Shown here: one piece after another, positions 1-7,433 of the stretch | How the letters are laid out: each line of letters begins with the position of its first letter | How positions within the stretch are numbered: the first letter of the stretch is position 1 | Made by a program: the position numbers and the translations under genes | Notes under the pieces: model-generated | Seen by the model: the letters and a program-made list of their open reading frames with translations, nothing else | Database searches by the model: none | What the model was told of the DNA's origin: nothing | Origin: Caldilineaceae bacterium | GTDB taxonomy: Bacteria > Chloroflexota > Anaerolineae > Caldilineales > Caldilineaceae | Assembly: GCA_028819675.1 (NCBI GenBank) | Contig: JAPPKT010000136.1 | Span: 1 to 17,345 of the forward strand | Length of the DNA: 17,345 bases | Direction of reading: 5' to 3'

Positions 1-2
1 GC

Positions 3-788
3 GGCATGACGCCCTCCACCAAGATGGTGCTCTTCACCGTCTGGGAATACATCGCATTCCTCGCCAACTCTTTCATCTTTATCCTTCTTGGCATCAGCGT
101 GGAATGGGAACAGCTGGTCACTTATCTCGTACCGTCGCTTATCGCAGTCGTCGCCGTCCTGGGGGGCCGCTTCCTCGTTGTCTATCTGCTGGGCGGCGCT
201 GTCCGTCTCTTGCGTCACCATGTCCCGGCCCCCTTTCTCCTTGTAATGTCATGGGGAGGACTGCGCGGCGCGATCAGCGTAGCACTGGCGCTGAGCCTGC
301 CCGCCGGTATCGCCAACCGTCCCCAGCTTCTGGCAATGACATTCGCTGTCGTCCTCTTTACGATCCTGGTGCAGGCGATCTCCATTTCAGGGCTGCTATC
401 CCGGCTCGGGCTGACGCAGGATGCCAAGCAGCCTACCGAGTATGAACGCATCCAGGGCCAGCTTCTGGCCATCCGCTCGTCTATCAGCTACATTGACCGG
501 CTCTATCGCGAAGGCGCGCTCATCCCGACAGCTTATACAACCGTCAAGGCAGAGTTGACCGCGCGCGAAGAACACGTGAGCGGCCAGATCGATGAGATGC
601 TGGACAGTCAGCCGGACCTGCGCGATCAGATCGTCTCACTGGCGCGAATAGAGGCCCTGCGCGCCGAACGCACCGCACTGGACGACCTGTCACGCGAAGG
701 GATCCTGGGCGAGGAGGCGCTGATCGAACTCCAGGCCGAACTTGACGAAGCCATCTATGATAGCGTATCCCAAGAGCAGCACGCCTGA
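3..788 (+). CDS. CPA1-family Na+/H+ antiporter, C-terminal part (5' end outside window)
   Basis: The reading frame is open to the left edge, so this is the 3' portion of a longer gene; the ATG at 6 is probably internal. It encodes the last membrane segments of a monovalent cation/proton antiporter of the inner membrane. Counting from the ATG at 6, about four hydrophobic segments are visible (roughly residues 9-30, 38-63, 76-99 and 106-130). The third carries GGLRGAIS (84-91), a hallmark of the NhaP/CPA1 family. After residue 135 comes a hydrophilic, largely helical tail of about 125 residues rich in Glu, Arg and Leu, as expected for the cytosolic regulatory tail of CPA1 exchangers. Ion specificity (Na+ or K+) cannot be read from this part. 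The gene ends 71 bp before hisA and has no obvious functional link to it. Confidence 0.85.
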   Translation, partial: GMTPSTKMVLFTVWEYIAFLANSFIFILLGISVEWEQLVTYLVPSLIAVVAVLGGRFLVVYLLGGAVRLLRHHVPAPFLLVMSWGGLRGAISVALALSLPAGIANRPQLLAMTFAVVLFTILVQAISISGLLSRLGLTQDAKQPTEYERIQGQLLAIRSSISYIDRLYREGALIPTAYTTVKAELTAREEHVSGQIDEMLDSQPDLRDQIVSLARIEALRAERTALDDLSREGILGEEALIELQAELDEAIYDSVSQEQHA

Positions 789-826
789 GTTCAATCGGCC
801 GCGGAGCCGGCAATGACAGCACGCCA

Positions 827-839
827 GTAGTTCAACTAC
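827..839. promoter_or_regulatory. Short palindrome upstream of hisA (candidate operator)
   Basis: GTAGTT-C-AACTAC is a perfect 6-bp inverted repeat around a single base, about 20 bp before the hisA start. Just after it, TACAGA occurs twice (837-842 and 847-852) with a 10-bp offset, about one helical turn. This could be a binding site for a regulator or simply chance. No regulator is known from the sequence, and no clear -35/-10 pair was found next to it. Confidence 0.22.
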
Positions 840-859
840 AGAATGTTACAGACTGAAAA

Positions 860-2188
860 ATGCGCATCTATCCCGCAATTGACTTGAGAAGAGGACGCTG
901 CGTTCGCCTGCAGCGCGGCGATCCCAACGCTGAGACCGTCTTCAGCGACAATCCTGCCCAGATGGCGCGCCACTGGGAAAGCCTGGGCGCCGAGTGGCTG
1001 CACGTCGTCAACCTCGATGGCGCCTTTGGCGGCTCAACCGACTTCCATCCCAAAGTCCAGCGCCTTTCCCCCGACGCTCTCGCGGGCGGGGAATCCGCTG
1101 GCGAGCCCGACCCCGGTCTTGGACCTCGCGATGATCCGGACGAATCTAGCCTGGACGGGAAACTTCCCATAAACCTGCAGCGCCTCATTCAGATCAGGCA
1201 GGCGGTCGATATCCCGATTCAGTTCACCGGTGGGCTGCGCAGAGTCGAGGACATTGAACTGGCCTTCTCCTTGGGCGCAGACAGAATCATTTTAGGGACT
1301 GCGGCTGTGCGCGACCCGGACCTGGTACGTATCGCACTCGAACGTTGGGGCGTTTCCCGCATCGTCGTCGGGCTGGATGCCAAGGATGGAATGGTCGCCA
1401 CGCACGGCTGGCAGAAGGTCAGCCAGGTGAGCGCGGTCGAATTGGGGCACCGCATGGCCGCCCTGGGCGTGGAACTGGCGTTGTTTACCGATATCAGCCG
1501 CGATGGTTTGCTCAGCGGCGTCAACGTGCAGTCTACGGCGACACTGGCCGACTTGACCGGTCTGCAGGTCATCGCCAGTGGCGGCGTCGCCGGTCTCGAC
1601 GACATTCGCGCGCTCAAGCGCCATGAACACTACGGCATCGACGGCGTGATCATCGGGCAGGCCCTCTATACCAATGCCCTCGAGCTGCCCGCCGCCATCG
1701 AAATCGGCAACGCCCAGCGACTGCGTCGCAGCGCCGGTATCGTCCCCATTCGTCGCTGTCCCCCGGAATCGTCCGCAGGGCGGGACGAAGCACTGCTATT
1801 GCTCCTCTATAACCACTTTTTTGAGGAGTGGCAGTTCCCCCGCGGGGGCGTTGAGCCTGACGAGAACGACCTCGAATGTGCCCGCCGGGAGTTCGCCATC
1901 GAGACCGGGCTGCCGATACGCAAACTGTACGAAGACTGCCCAACCGCCCTTGACTTCACAGTCCACATTCGCGGCTACGATGTCCAGCGCACCGTCACCT
2001 ATTTTTTGGCCGAGATCGGAGATGGGGACGTGCGGCTGGGCCATCACAATCACAGCGAGTGCCGCTGGTGCAGCCTGGAGGAGGCGCGTGCACTCCTGCT
2101 CGAAACGTCGCCCGAGCAGATTCCCGCCTGGCGCGCCGCGGCCCGCCTGCTCGAAGCCGGCGAACGAGGGACAGCGAAAAACGAGTGA
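860..2188 (+). CDS. hisA: HisA (ProFAR isomerase) fused to a C-terminal Nudix hydrolase domain
   Basis: Residues 1-285 are phosphoribosylformimino-5-aminoimidazole carboxamide ribotide isomerase, the fourth enzyme of histidine synthesis, a cytosolic TIM barrel. The two catalytic aspartates of the family are present as D8 (YPAIDL) and D173 (GLDAKDG), with T210 in FTDISRDG. The phosphate-binding glycines are in FTGG (122-125) and ASGG (239-242). Two things are odd. Residues about 60-105 form an insert rich in Asp, Pro, Gly and Ser, so this part is some 35 residues longer than in E. coli or Thermotoga HisA. After about residue 290, some 150 further residues form a Nudix fold with the box GGVEPDEN...RREFAIETG (329-350), resembling NUDT2-type Ap4A hydrolases. 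In the REUXEE core the first of the two adjacent glutamates is Ile (I349 area) while the second is kept. Substrate is unknown. The ATG lacks a strong Shine-Dalgarno sequence. Confidence 0.93.
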   Translation: MRIYPAIDLRRGRCVRLQRGDPNAETVFSDNPAQMARHWESLGAEWLHVVNLDGAFGGSTDFHPKVQRLSPDALAGGESAGEPDPGLGPRDDPDESSLDGKLPINLQRLIQIRQAVDIPIQFTGGLRRVEDIELAFSLGADRIILGTAAVRDPDLVRIALERWGVSRIVVGLDAKDGMVATHGWQKVSQVSAVELGHRMAALGVELALFTDISRDGLLSGVNVQSTATLADLTGLQVIASGGVAGLDDIRALKRHEHYGIDGVIIGQALYTNALELPAAIEIGNAQRLRRSAGIVPIRRCPPESSAGRDEALLLLLYNHFFEEWQFPRGGVEPDENDLECARREFAIETGLPIRKLYEDCPTALDFTVHIRGYDVQRTVTYFLAEIGDGDVRLGHHNHSECRWCSLEEARALLLETSPEQIPAWRAAARLLEAGERGTAKNE

Positions 2189-2251
2189 ACTGAACGAGCT
2201 GTTGTACCGGCTGCGACCTGCTGTTCCCGCAACGCCGCACTTGCCGCCACT

Positions 2252-2257
2252 GGAGGT
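2252..2257 (+). promoter_or_regulatory. Shine-Dalgarno site that fixes the TTG start of hisF
   Basis: GGAGGT lies 4 bases before the TTG at 2262. Starting there puts the two catalytic aspartates of HisF at exactly D11 and D130, the numbering of the well-studied Thermotoga enzyme. This supports TTG as the real start although the frame stays open much further upstream. Confidence 0.75.
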
Positions 2258-2261
2258 AAAC

Positions 2262-3041
2262 TTGCTGGCCAAACGAATTATTCCCTGTCTCGACGTCAAG
2301 GACGGACGTGTCGTCAAGGGCATTAACTTCATAGACCTGGTTGACGCCGGCGATCCCGTAGAACAGGCCCACGTCTACGATCGCGAGGGCGCCGATGAAC
2401 TGGTCTTCCTCGATATCACCGCCACCCACGAGGCACGCGACATCGTCGCCGAGATGGTGCGCCGCGTCGCCGACACCGTCTTCATCCCCTTTACCGTTGG
2501 CGGCGGCATTCGCAACGTCGACGATATGCGCGCCATTCTGCTGGCCGGCGCCGACAAAGTCAGCGTGAACAGTGCCGCCGTGCGCAACCCGGAGATCGTC
2601 AGCGAGGGCGCACGCCGCTTCGGCAGCCAGTGTATCGTCGTCGCCATCGACGCCCGTCGCCGCGACGCCGCCGAAGGGTGGGACGTATTCATTAGTGGAG
2701 GCCGCATCAACACAGGCATCGATGCCGTTGAATGGGCCAAAAAAGTGGAATCGCTCGGCGCCGGCGAGATTCTGCTGACCTCGATGGACGGCGACGGTAC
2801 GCAGGAAGGCTATGACGTATCCCTGACCCGGGCCATCTCCGACGCCGTCAACATTCCGGTCATCGCCAGCGGCGGCGCCGGCCGGCCTGAGGATTTCGAA
2901 GCCGCTCTCACCCAAGGGGGCGCCGAAGCGGCCCTGGCAGCCAGCCTTTTTCACTTTCGCCAGCTCCAGGTGATGGATGTAAAGCGGCACCTGATCGAAC
3001 GCGGCGTACCTGTGCGTTTGCCCGAAGACGCCATCACCTGA
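2262..3041 (+). CDS. hisF: HisF, cyclase subunit of imidazole glycerol phosphate synthase
   Basis: HisF is the TIM-barrel cyclase that uses ammonia delivered by the glutaminase HisH to turn PRFAR into imidazole glycerol phosphate and AICAR; AICAR then feeds purine synthesis. The 259-residue length is normal. Catalytic D11 ([11 protein letters not shown]) and D130 (IVVAIDAR) are both present, with phosphate-binding stretches VGGGIR (79-84) and IASGGAG near the C-terminus. The family motif TSMDRDGT reads TSMDGDGT here, a mild change. The start is a TTG with a good Shine-Dalgarno sequence. The gene follows hisA by 73 bp. No hisH is adjacent or elsewhere in the window, so the glutaminase partner must be encoded elsewhere if ammonia comes from glutamine. 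Confidence 0.95.
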   Translation: MLAKRIIPCLDVKDGRVVKGINFIDLVDAGDPVEQAHVYDREGADELVFLDITATHEARDIVAEMVRRVADTVFIPFTVGGGIRNVDDMRAILLAGADKVSVNSAAVRNPEIVSEGARRFGSQCIVVAIDARRRDAAEGWDVFISGGRINTGIDAVEWAKKVESLGAGEILLTSMDGDGTQEGYDVSLTRAISDAVNIPVIASGGAGRPEDFEAALTQGGAEAALAASLFHFRQLQVMDVKRHLIERGVPVRLPEDAIT

Positions 3042-3048
3042 CCGGATA

Positions 3049-3074
3049 GGTAAGCCGCTATGGCTACGCTTACC
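3049..3074 (+). terminator. Hairpin after hisF (weak terminator candidate)
   Basis: GGTAAGC (3049-3055) pairs perfectly with GCTTACC (3068-3074) across a 12-nt loop, 8 bp after the hisF stop. The loop can form a competing stem (AGCC with GGCT). There is no T-run, so it is not a classical intrinsic terminator; it may instead be an mRNA-stabilising or attenuating hairpin between hisF and the next gene. Confidence 0.3.
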
Positions 3075-3165
3075 CTGGCAGCGACCTGTTAGAAGGATGG
3101 CTTTCCTCCAGGGAACCCTGTCTGAACCGGAGTACCGGCGCGTCCAAGGAAACCAGGGTGGAGAG

Positions 3166-5172
3166 ATGGGCAGAGTAGAGCTGGCAATGACCCGCTCCTT
3201 TAACCGTCAAATAGGCCACACCCGGCGGCTGACTCCGCAGGACCAGTCGCGTTTCGTCACCGCCGTTTCACAGTTCGCCCGGGACCCGGCAACTCCGGGG
3301 CTCAATTTCGAGAAACTCGGTGGGGGTCCAAATAGCAACCTCTGGTCACTAAGGGCTTCACAGGAACTTCGCATCCTCCTGGCAGTTGACAACGGCCAGT
3401 TCGTTTTCGTCAACGCAGGGCATCATGATGCCATGTATGACTGGTCCGAAAGGCGAGACCATTATGTCGATCTGGATTCTGAAGATCTTGCTGATCTGCA
3501 GGTAGCAGTTCCTGACATTCCGCTATCTCTGAAGCGCGCTTCCAAAGGAAAGCCGCATCAACCTTCGCTGCCTGAACTGCCTGAGCAAGAGCCGGGCACC
3601 CCGCCCCATTCGCCTCCGGCATCAGAATCCGCCCCTACCGACCCCCTCCTTATCGAGGATCTGATTCGGCGCGTATTCCGCGGCGACTTTGAGGAATGGC
3701 AGCTCTTCCTTCATCCTGACCAAAAGCCTCTTGCCAGCCGGCATTGGTCGGGAGCCGCACGGATTCGGGGCGCGGCCGGAACAGGCAAGACTGTAATCGG
3801 GCTGCATCGAACGGCGGAACTGGCGCGCCGGTATCCCGATGATAAAGTGCTCTTCACCGCGAACAGCAGGTCGCTGGCCGAACTGCTCGAGAGGCGCTTT
3901 CGCAACTTCCCAATGGCCCCCTCGAATGTCGAATTCGCCAACATCGACAGAATCGTCTACCAATACGACAGTTGGACGCCGGCACATTTTTCTCTGGTTG
4001 ACCAGACACTTGAAGCTGCCTGCAAGGAGTTCATTGCCGGTTCCCCTTTGGAGAGGATCAGCCCGGACTACCTGAAAGAAGAGATCGAGAGAGTGATCAA
4101 GGGGAACGATCTGCAGAGCCTTGATGACTATCTTTCCGTCGAACGCATTGGACGCAAGCGATCTCTATCCCAAAATCTCCGCAAGCAGGTATGGGAGTTG
4201 TATAGACTCTGGGCAGGAAAGCTGCGTGAACGCAACGCAGTTACCTTCGCTGACAAAAGGATTCGGGTCAGAGATTCCGTCCAAAATCTCGCACAAGCCC
4301 CCTACCGCTGCGTCGTCGTGGATGAAGCGCAAGACGTGACTCTGGTCGAGCTGCAGCTTGTCCGCGCCCTCGTTGCGGGAGACTCCCAAAACCCCGTGCC
4401 CAAAGACGGAGTCCTCATATTGGATGACCCTGCACAGCGTATCTATGCTGGAGGCTACCGGCTCGGCTGGGCGAGTCTTGATATTACCGGCCGGGCGCAG
4501 GTGCTCAGAAAGAACTACCGCAATGCGCCCGCAGTCTATCGCGCCGCCAAGCGGGTTCGGGGAAACGAACTGGTTGCATTGGACCATGAAGACGACAAAT
4601 ACATCCTGGACGCCGAACTGGGCTTTTATGAAAGTGAGGACGAGAAACCGAATCTTGTTCTTGTAGATGGCTACGGGGAATTACCCTATCTGTGCGAGAG
4701 GATTCGCGAATTCATCGCGGCCGAAAAATACAGTGCGAGTGAGATTGCGGTCTTCTTGAAACACAACATCCAGGTCGAGGCTTCGATCGGATTCCTGCAA
4801 AGTGAAGGAATACCTTGCGTCCAACTTACTCGTGACGGGCTCACGGGTGATGGAATCCGAGTGGGCACGTACGACCGTGCAAGGGGACTGGAGTTTCGAG
4901 CAGTCTTCCTTCCTCGTCTGGGTGCAACGCAGTTTCCCGACAGCAGTGATGACACCGAAGGTGAGGAGCGGAATCCTGACCCCGATCAGGAGCTGGAATC
5001 GCGTCAATTGGAGCTGGACCGGCTCTACGTAGCCATGACACGCGCCAGGGAGCTTCTGGTCCTGGTCGCCGACGAAGAGCCCTGCGAAGAGATCCGGCGA
5101 GCCCTTGCCGAAGAGATCATCTTGAAAGACTTGCGAAGTCAGCCAAAAGCGCGTCCAACACCTGCCTATTAG
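3166..5172 (+). CDS. RelE/ParE-like domain fused to a UvrD-like SF1 helicase
   Basis: Residue numbers count from an alternative upstream ATG at 3097; the chosen ATG at 3166 is residue 24 and has AGGG 7 bases before it. Residues about 27-125 look like a RelE/ParE-type toxin fold, with the pattern GLNFEKL, WSLRASQELRI and GHHDAMYDW. A Pro/Glu-rich linker (about 150-185) follows. From about 195 comes a complete superfamily 1 helicase: EEWQLFLHPDQK, Walker A GAAGTGKT (225-232), motif II VVVDEAQD (406-413), motif III ILDDPAQRIY, motif IV LRKNYRN (470-476), motif V VGTYDRARGLEF and motif VI LYVAMTRAR (643-651). All ATPase motifs look intact, so it should be an active ATP-dependent translocase or helicase. 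This architecture occurs as an annotated helicase family in other bacteria; its role is unclear to me. No antitoxin gene is adjacent. It interrupts the his group between hisF and hisE. Confidence 0.85.
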   Translation: MGRVELAMTRSFNRQIGHTRRLTPQDQSRFVTAVSQFARDPATPGLNFEKLGGGPNSNLWSLRASQELRILLAVDNGQFVFVNAGHHDAMYDWSERRDHYVDLDSEDLADLQVAVPDIPLSLKRASKGKPHQPSLPELPEQEPGTPPHSPPASESAPTDPLLIEDLIRRVFRGDFEEWQLFLHPDQKPLASRHWSGAARIRGAAGTGKTVIGLHRTAELARRYPDDKVLFTANSRSLAELLERRFRNFPMAPSNVEFANIDRIVYQYDSWTPAHFSLVDQTLEAACKEFIAGSPLERISPDYLKEEIERVIKGNDLQSLDDYLSVERIGRKRSLSQNLRKQVWELYRLWAGKLRERNAVTFADKRIRVRDSVQNLAQAPYRCVVVDEAQDVTLVELQLVRALVAGDSQNPVPKDGVLILDDPAQRIYAGGYRLGWASLDITGRAQVLRKNYRNAPAVYRAAKRVRGNELVALDHEDDKYILDAELGFYESEDEKPNLVLVDGYGELPYLCERIREFIAAEKYSASEIAVFLKHNIQVEASIGFLQSEGIPCVQLTRDGLTGDGIRVGTYDRARGLEFRAVFLPRLGATQFPDSSDDTEGEERNPDPDQELESRQLELDRLYVAMTRARELLVLVADEEPCEEIRRALAEEIILKDLRSQPKARPTPAY

Positions 5173-5209
5173 CCCCCCAAGCTTCCGCCCCTCGCTCTGC
5201 CCAACACTG

Positions 5210-5524
5210 ATGACTCCCGTCAAGAACGAAACGGATCGCCAAATGTCCCAACTGATCAACTCACTCTCCGCCACTATCGCCGACCGCAAGGCCAATCCCT
5301 CGCCAGAATCCTATACGGCCCGGCTCATAGCTTCAGGTACCGGCAAGATCGCCCAAAAGGTCGGTGAGGAAGCGGTCGAAGTCGTGGTCGCCGCCCTGGA
5401 AGAAAGCGACGAGCGCCTCGTCTCGGAAATGGCCGATCTCTTCTACCACAGCCTCGTCCTCCTCGAACAGCGCGGGCTCTCCTGGCCGGACGTGGAAGCA
5501 GAACTGGCCCGCCGCTTCAAGTGA
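5210..5524 (+). CDS. hisE: HisE, phosphoribosyl-ATP pyrophosphohydrolase
   Basis: HisE removes pyrophosphate from phosphoribosyl-ATP, the second step of histidine synthesis, in the cytosol with Mg2+. The protein is 104 residues, about normal for a stand-alone HisE. The all-alpha MazG-like fold is supported by SYTARLI (35-40), the metal-binding KVGEEAVEVVVAAL (50-63, with E53, E54, E57) and SEMADLFYHSLVLL (72-85, with E73 and D76). An alternative ATG at 5243 (giving MSQLINSL) matches the usual family N-terminus at least as well; neither start has a clear Shine-Dalgarno sequence. No HisI domain is attached. It lies 37 bp after the helicase gene, and a 300-bp gene-free stretch follows, so it appears to end the his group. 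Confidence 0.93.
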   Translation: MTPVKNETDRQMSQLINSLSATIADRKANPSPESYTARLIASGTGKIAQKVGEEAVEVVVAALEESDERLVSEMADLFYHSLVLLEQRGLSWPDVEAELARRFK

Positions 5525-5629
5525 CGTCGATTCGCGATGACTAAGCCCCCGCCAAGACTTGCCCCGAGTCAGAATTCCTACGGCGACTCTCACTTCTTCC
5601 ACCTGAACTGGCTCTTTCCAGTCCCTGGC

Positions 5630-5671
5630 CCCCAACCCCTAGACCCTAATCCCTAAGTCCTAACCCCTGCC
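5630..5671. repeat. Degenerate heptamer tandem array (CCCTAAN x6), G-quadruplex-prone
   Basis: Reading in steps of seven gives CCCCAAC, CCCTAGA, CCCTAAT, CCCTAAG, TCCTAAC and CCCTGCC. C-runs of three or more continue on both sides (5623-5682), giving about nine G-tracts on the minus strand, some with loops of only 1-4 nt, so a G-quadruplex is plausible there, with an i-motif on the plus strand. It lies between hisE and guaB and codes for nothing. Confidence 0.7.
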
Positions 5672-5811
5672 CTCCCAACCCCTTCCAATTCGCGCCCCTT
5701 TCCTAGCCGGTGGTAAAATGGACCAAGGTGATTCAGGCTGTTCTTACTTTTGGCAGGAGCGGAAGACTATCGCGACATCAGACGAAACGCTAGCAGAATC
5801 CATAAAGCTCC

Positions 5812-5820
5812 GGGAGGAAA
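5812..5820 (+). promoter_or_regulatory. Strong Shine-Dalgarno site fixing the guaB start
   Basis: GGGAGGAAA is placed so that GGAGG ends 7 bases before the ATG at 5825. This decides the start against the upstream TTG at 5750 and the downstream ATG at 5948, which has no such site. Confidence 0.7.
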
Positions 5821-5824
5821 TCTG

Positions 5825-7432
5825 ATGACGGTTCCTGTGATGAAGAGTACACGCAACGGTTCTCCCTACGCCCCAAGGTCCGATTCGGAAGATTCGCCCC
5901 AAGACACCGACACCCTAACTGCAGCAGGTCTCTCTCTTTCCGCCGGCATGTTCACCCGGAATGCCATGACCTTCGACGACGTTCTGCTCGTGCCAGGCTT
6001 CGCCGAGATCCTGCCCGCCGACGTAGACATCAGCACGCAACTCCATCCCAAGCTCGCACTCAATATCCCGCTCATCAGCGCCGCCATGGATACGGTCACC
6101 GAAGCGGACCTGGCAATCGCCCTTGCCCGGCAAGGCGGGTTGGGCGTGATCCATCGCAATCTGTCGGTGACGCAGCAGGCCGAAGAGGTCGACAAGGTCA
6201 AACGCAGCGAGAGCGGCATGATCGTCGATCCCATCACCCTGAGGCCTGAAAACACGCTGGACGACGCCGAAGCTGTCATGAGCCACTACCATATCAGCGG
6301 CGTACCCATCACCGATGACGACAATCTGTTACTGGGCATTCTCACCAATCGCGATGTCCGCTTCGCCACCGACCACCAGCGCCCGATCGCTGAATTCATG
6401 GTTTCGGAAAACCTGATCACCGCCCAGCTTGGCACGACCCTGGACGAGGCGCAGGAGATTTTGCATCGCTACCGCATCGAGAAACTGCCCCTGGTCGACG
6501 CAGACGGCTACCTCAAAGGGCTGATCACCTATAAGGACATCCTCAAACGGCAGGACTTCCCCCACTCCGCCAAAGACGACCGCGGCCGCCTGTTGGTCGC
6601 CGGCGCAATCGGCGTCGGCCCACCAGGTCTGCAACGCGCCGAAAGTCTCGTCAACGCCGGCGCAGATGCTCTTGCCGTCGACACCGCCCACGGACATACA
6701 CAGGGCGTAATCGACACAGTGAGAGCTGTCCGCGCCCGTTACCCCGAGTTGCCCATCCTGGCTGGCAATGTCGTCACCGCCGAGGGCGTGCAGGTTCTGA
6801 CCGAGGCCGGCGCGAACGTGGTCAAAGTCGGCGTCGGCGCTGGCTCGATCTGCACCACCCGTATCGTCTCTGGCGCCGGCATGCCCCAGCTCACCGCTAT
6901 CTCCACCTGCGCTGAAGCCGCCCAATCGTGCGGCGTTTCACTGATCGCTGACGGCGGCATCCGCTACAGCGGTGACATTACCAAAGCCCTCGCTTGCGGC
7001 GCCTCCGCAGTGATGCTCGGTGGCCTTCTCGCCGGCCTGCACGAGTCACCCGGCGAAGTCGTCATCCGCGAGGGTCGTTCCTTCAAAGAGTACCGGGGCA
7101 TGGGCAGCATCGGCGCCATGAAGGGCCGCGCCGCCGACCGCTATGCCAGCGCGCAGTCGCTCAACGGCGCTTCGCCCGATATCGGCGGCAAGACCGTTCC
7201 CGAAGGCATCGAAGGGCAGGTGCCCTACAAGGGCTTCCTCAACGAATTTGTCTTCCAGCTCCTGGGCGGCCTTCGCTCCGGAATGGGCTATGTCGGTGCG
7301 CAGAATCTGGCCGACCTGTGGCGCAAAGCCCGTTTCGTACGCATCAGCCCGGCAGGCTACCAGGAAAGCCATCCGCACAGCGTCGTCATTACCAAAGAGG
7401 CGCCAAACTACCAACTGAATCCAGGGAACTAG
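5825..7432 (+). CDS. guaB: IMP dehydrogenase
   Basis: GuaB oxidises IMP to XMP with NAD+, the committed step to GMP, as a cytosolic tetramer. From the ATG at 5825 the protein has 535 residues, somewhat longer than the usual 490 or so, because of an extra polar N-terminal segment of about 42 residues before the family start ([17 protein letters not shown]). Domains: barrel start, then two CBS domains inserted at about residues 128-245 (containing [11 protein letters not shown] and [12 protein letters not shown]), then the catalytic barrel. The active-site cysteine is C343 in [13 protein letters not shown], and the flap arginine-tyrosine pair is R439-Y440 in [26 protein letters not shown] and [11 protein letters not shown] are also family motifs. 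purA follows after one base, so the two are almost certainly co-transcribed, joining the GMP and AMP branches in one unit. Confidence 0.96.
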   Translation: MTVPVMKSTRNGSPYAPRSDSEDSPQDTDTLTAAGLSLSAGMFTRNAMTFDDVLLVPGFAEILPADVDISTQLHPKLALNIPLISAAMDTVTEADLAIALARQGGLGVIHRNLSVTQQAEEVDKVKRSESGMIVDPITLRPENTLDDAEAVMSHYHISGVPITDDDNLLLGILTNRDVRFATDHQRPIAEFMVSENLITAQLGTTLDEAQEILHRYRIEKLPLVDADGYLKGLITYKDILKRQDFPHSAKDDRGRLLVAGAIGVGPPGLQRAESLVNAGADALAVDTAHGHTQGVIDTVRAVRARYPELPILAGNVVTAEGVQVLTEAGANVVKVGVGAGSICTTRIVSGAGMPQLTAISTCAEAAQSCGVSLIADGGIRYSGDITKALACGASAVMLGGLLAGLHESPGEVVIREGRSFKEYRGMGSIGAMKGRAADRYASAQSLNGASPDIGGKTVPEGIEGQVPYKGFLNEFVFQLLGGLRSGMGYVGAQNLADLWRKARFVRISPAGYQESHPHSVVITKEAPNYQLNPGN

Positions 7433-7433
7433 C

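Larger units (their letters stand above)
5525..5824. other. Gene-free stretch between hisE and guaB
   Basis: This 300-bp stretch has no convincing gene. It holds a C-rich tandem array (5630-5671, described separately). A TAAAAT (5714-5719) could be a -10 element for guaB, but no matching -35 at the right distance was found. A frame open from a TTG at 5750 joins guaB but looks like untranslated leader, because the best ribosome-binding site is at 5812-5820. Confidence 0.5.

Noticed and set aside
1674..2261. Upstream extension of the hisF reading frame
   Set aside because: It overlaps the hisA Nudix coding sequence in another frame and its translation is Ser/Pro/Arg-rich like a shadow frame. 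The TTG at 2262 with GGAGGT gives D11 and D130 exactly.
1995..2990. Long minus-strand open frame (331 codons) opposite hisA-Nudix and hisF
   Set aside because: It is antisense to well-supported enzymes, has shadow-like composition and no recognisable motifs; it results from GC-rich codon use.
5637..5664. CCCTAA repeats read as telomeric DNA
   Set aside because: The units are only seven bases long and degenerate, and they lie inside a bacterial-type chromosome between hisE and guaB.
5750..5824. Start of guaB at TTG 5750
   Set aside because: The ATG at 5825 has a much better Shine-Dalgarno sequence, and the TTG start would add 25 residues unlike any IMP dehydrogenase.
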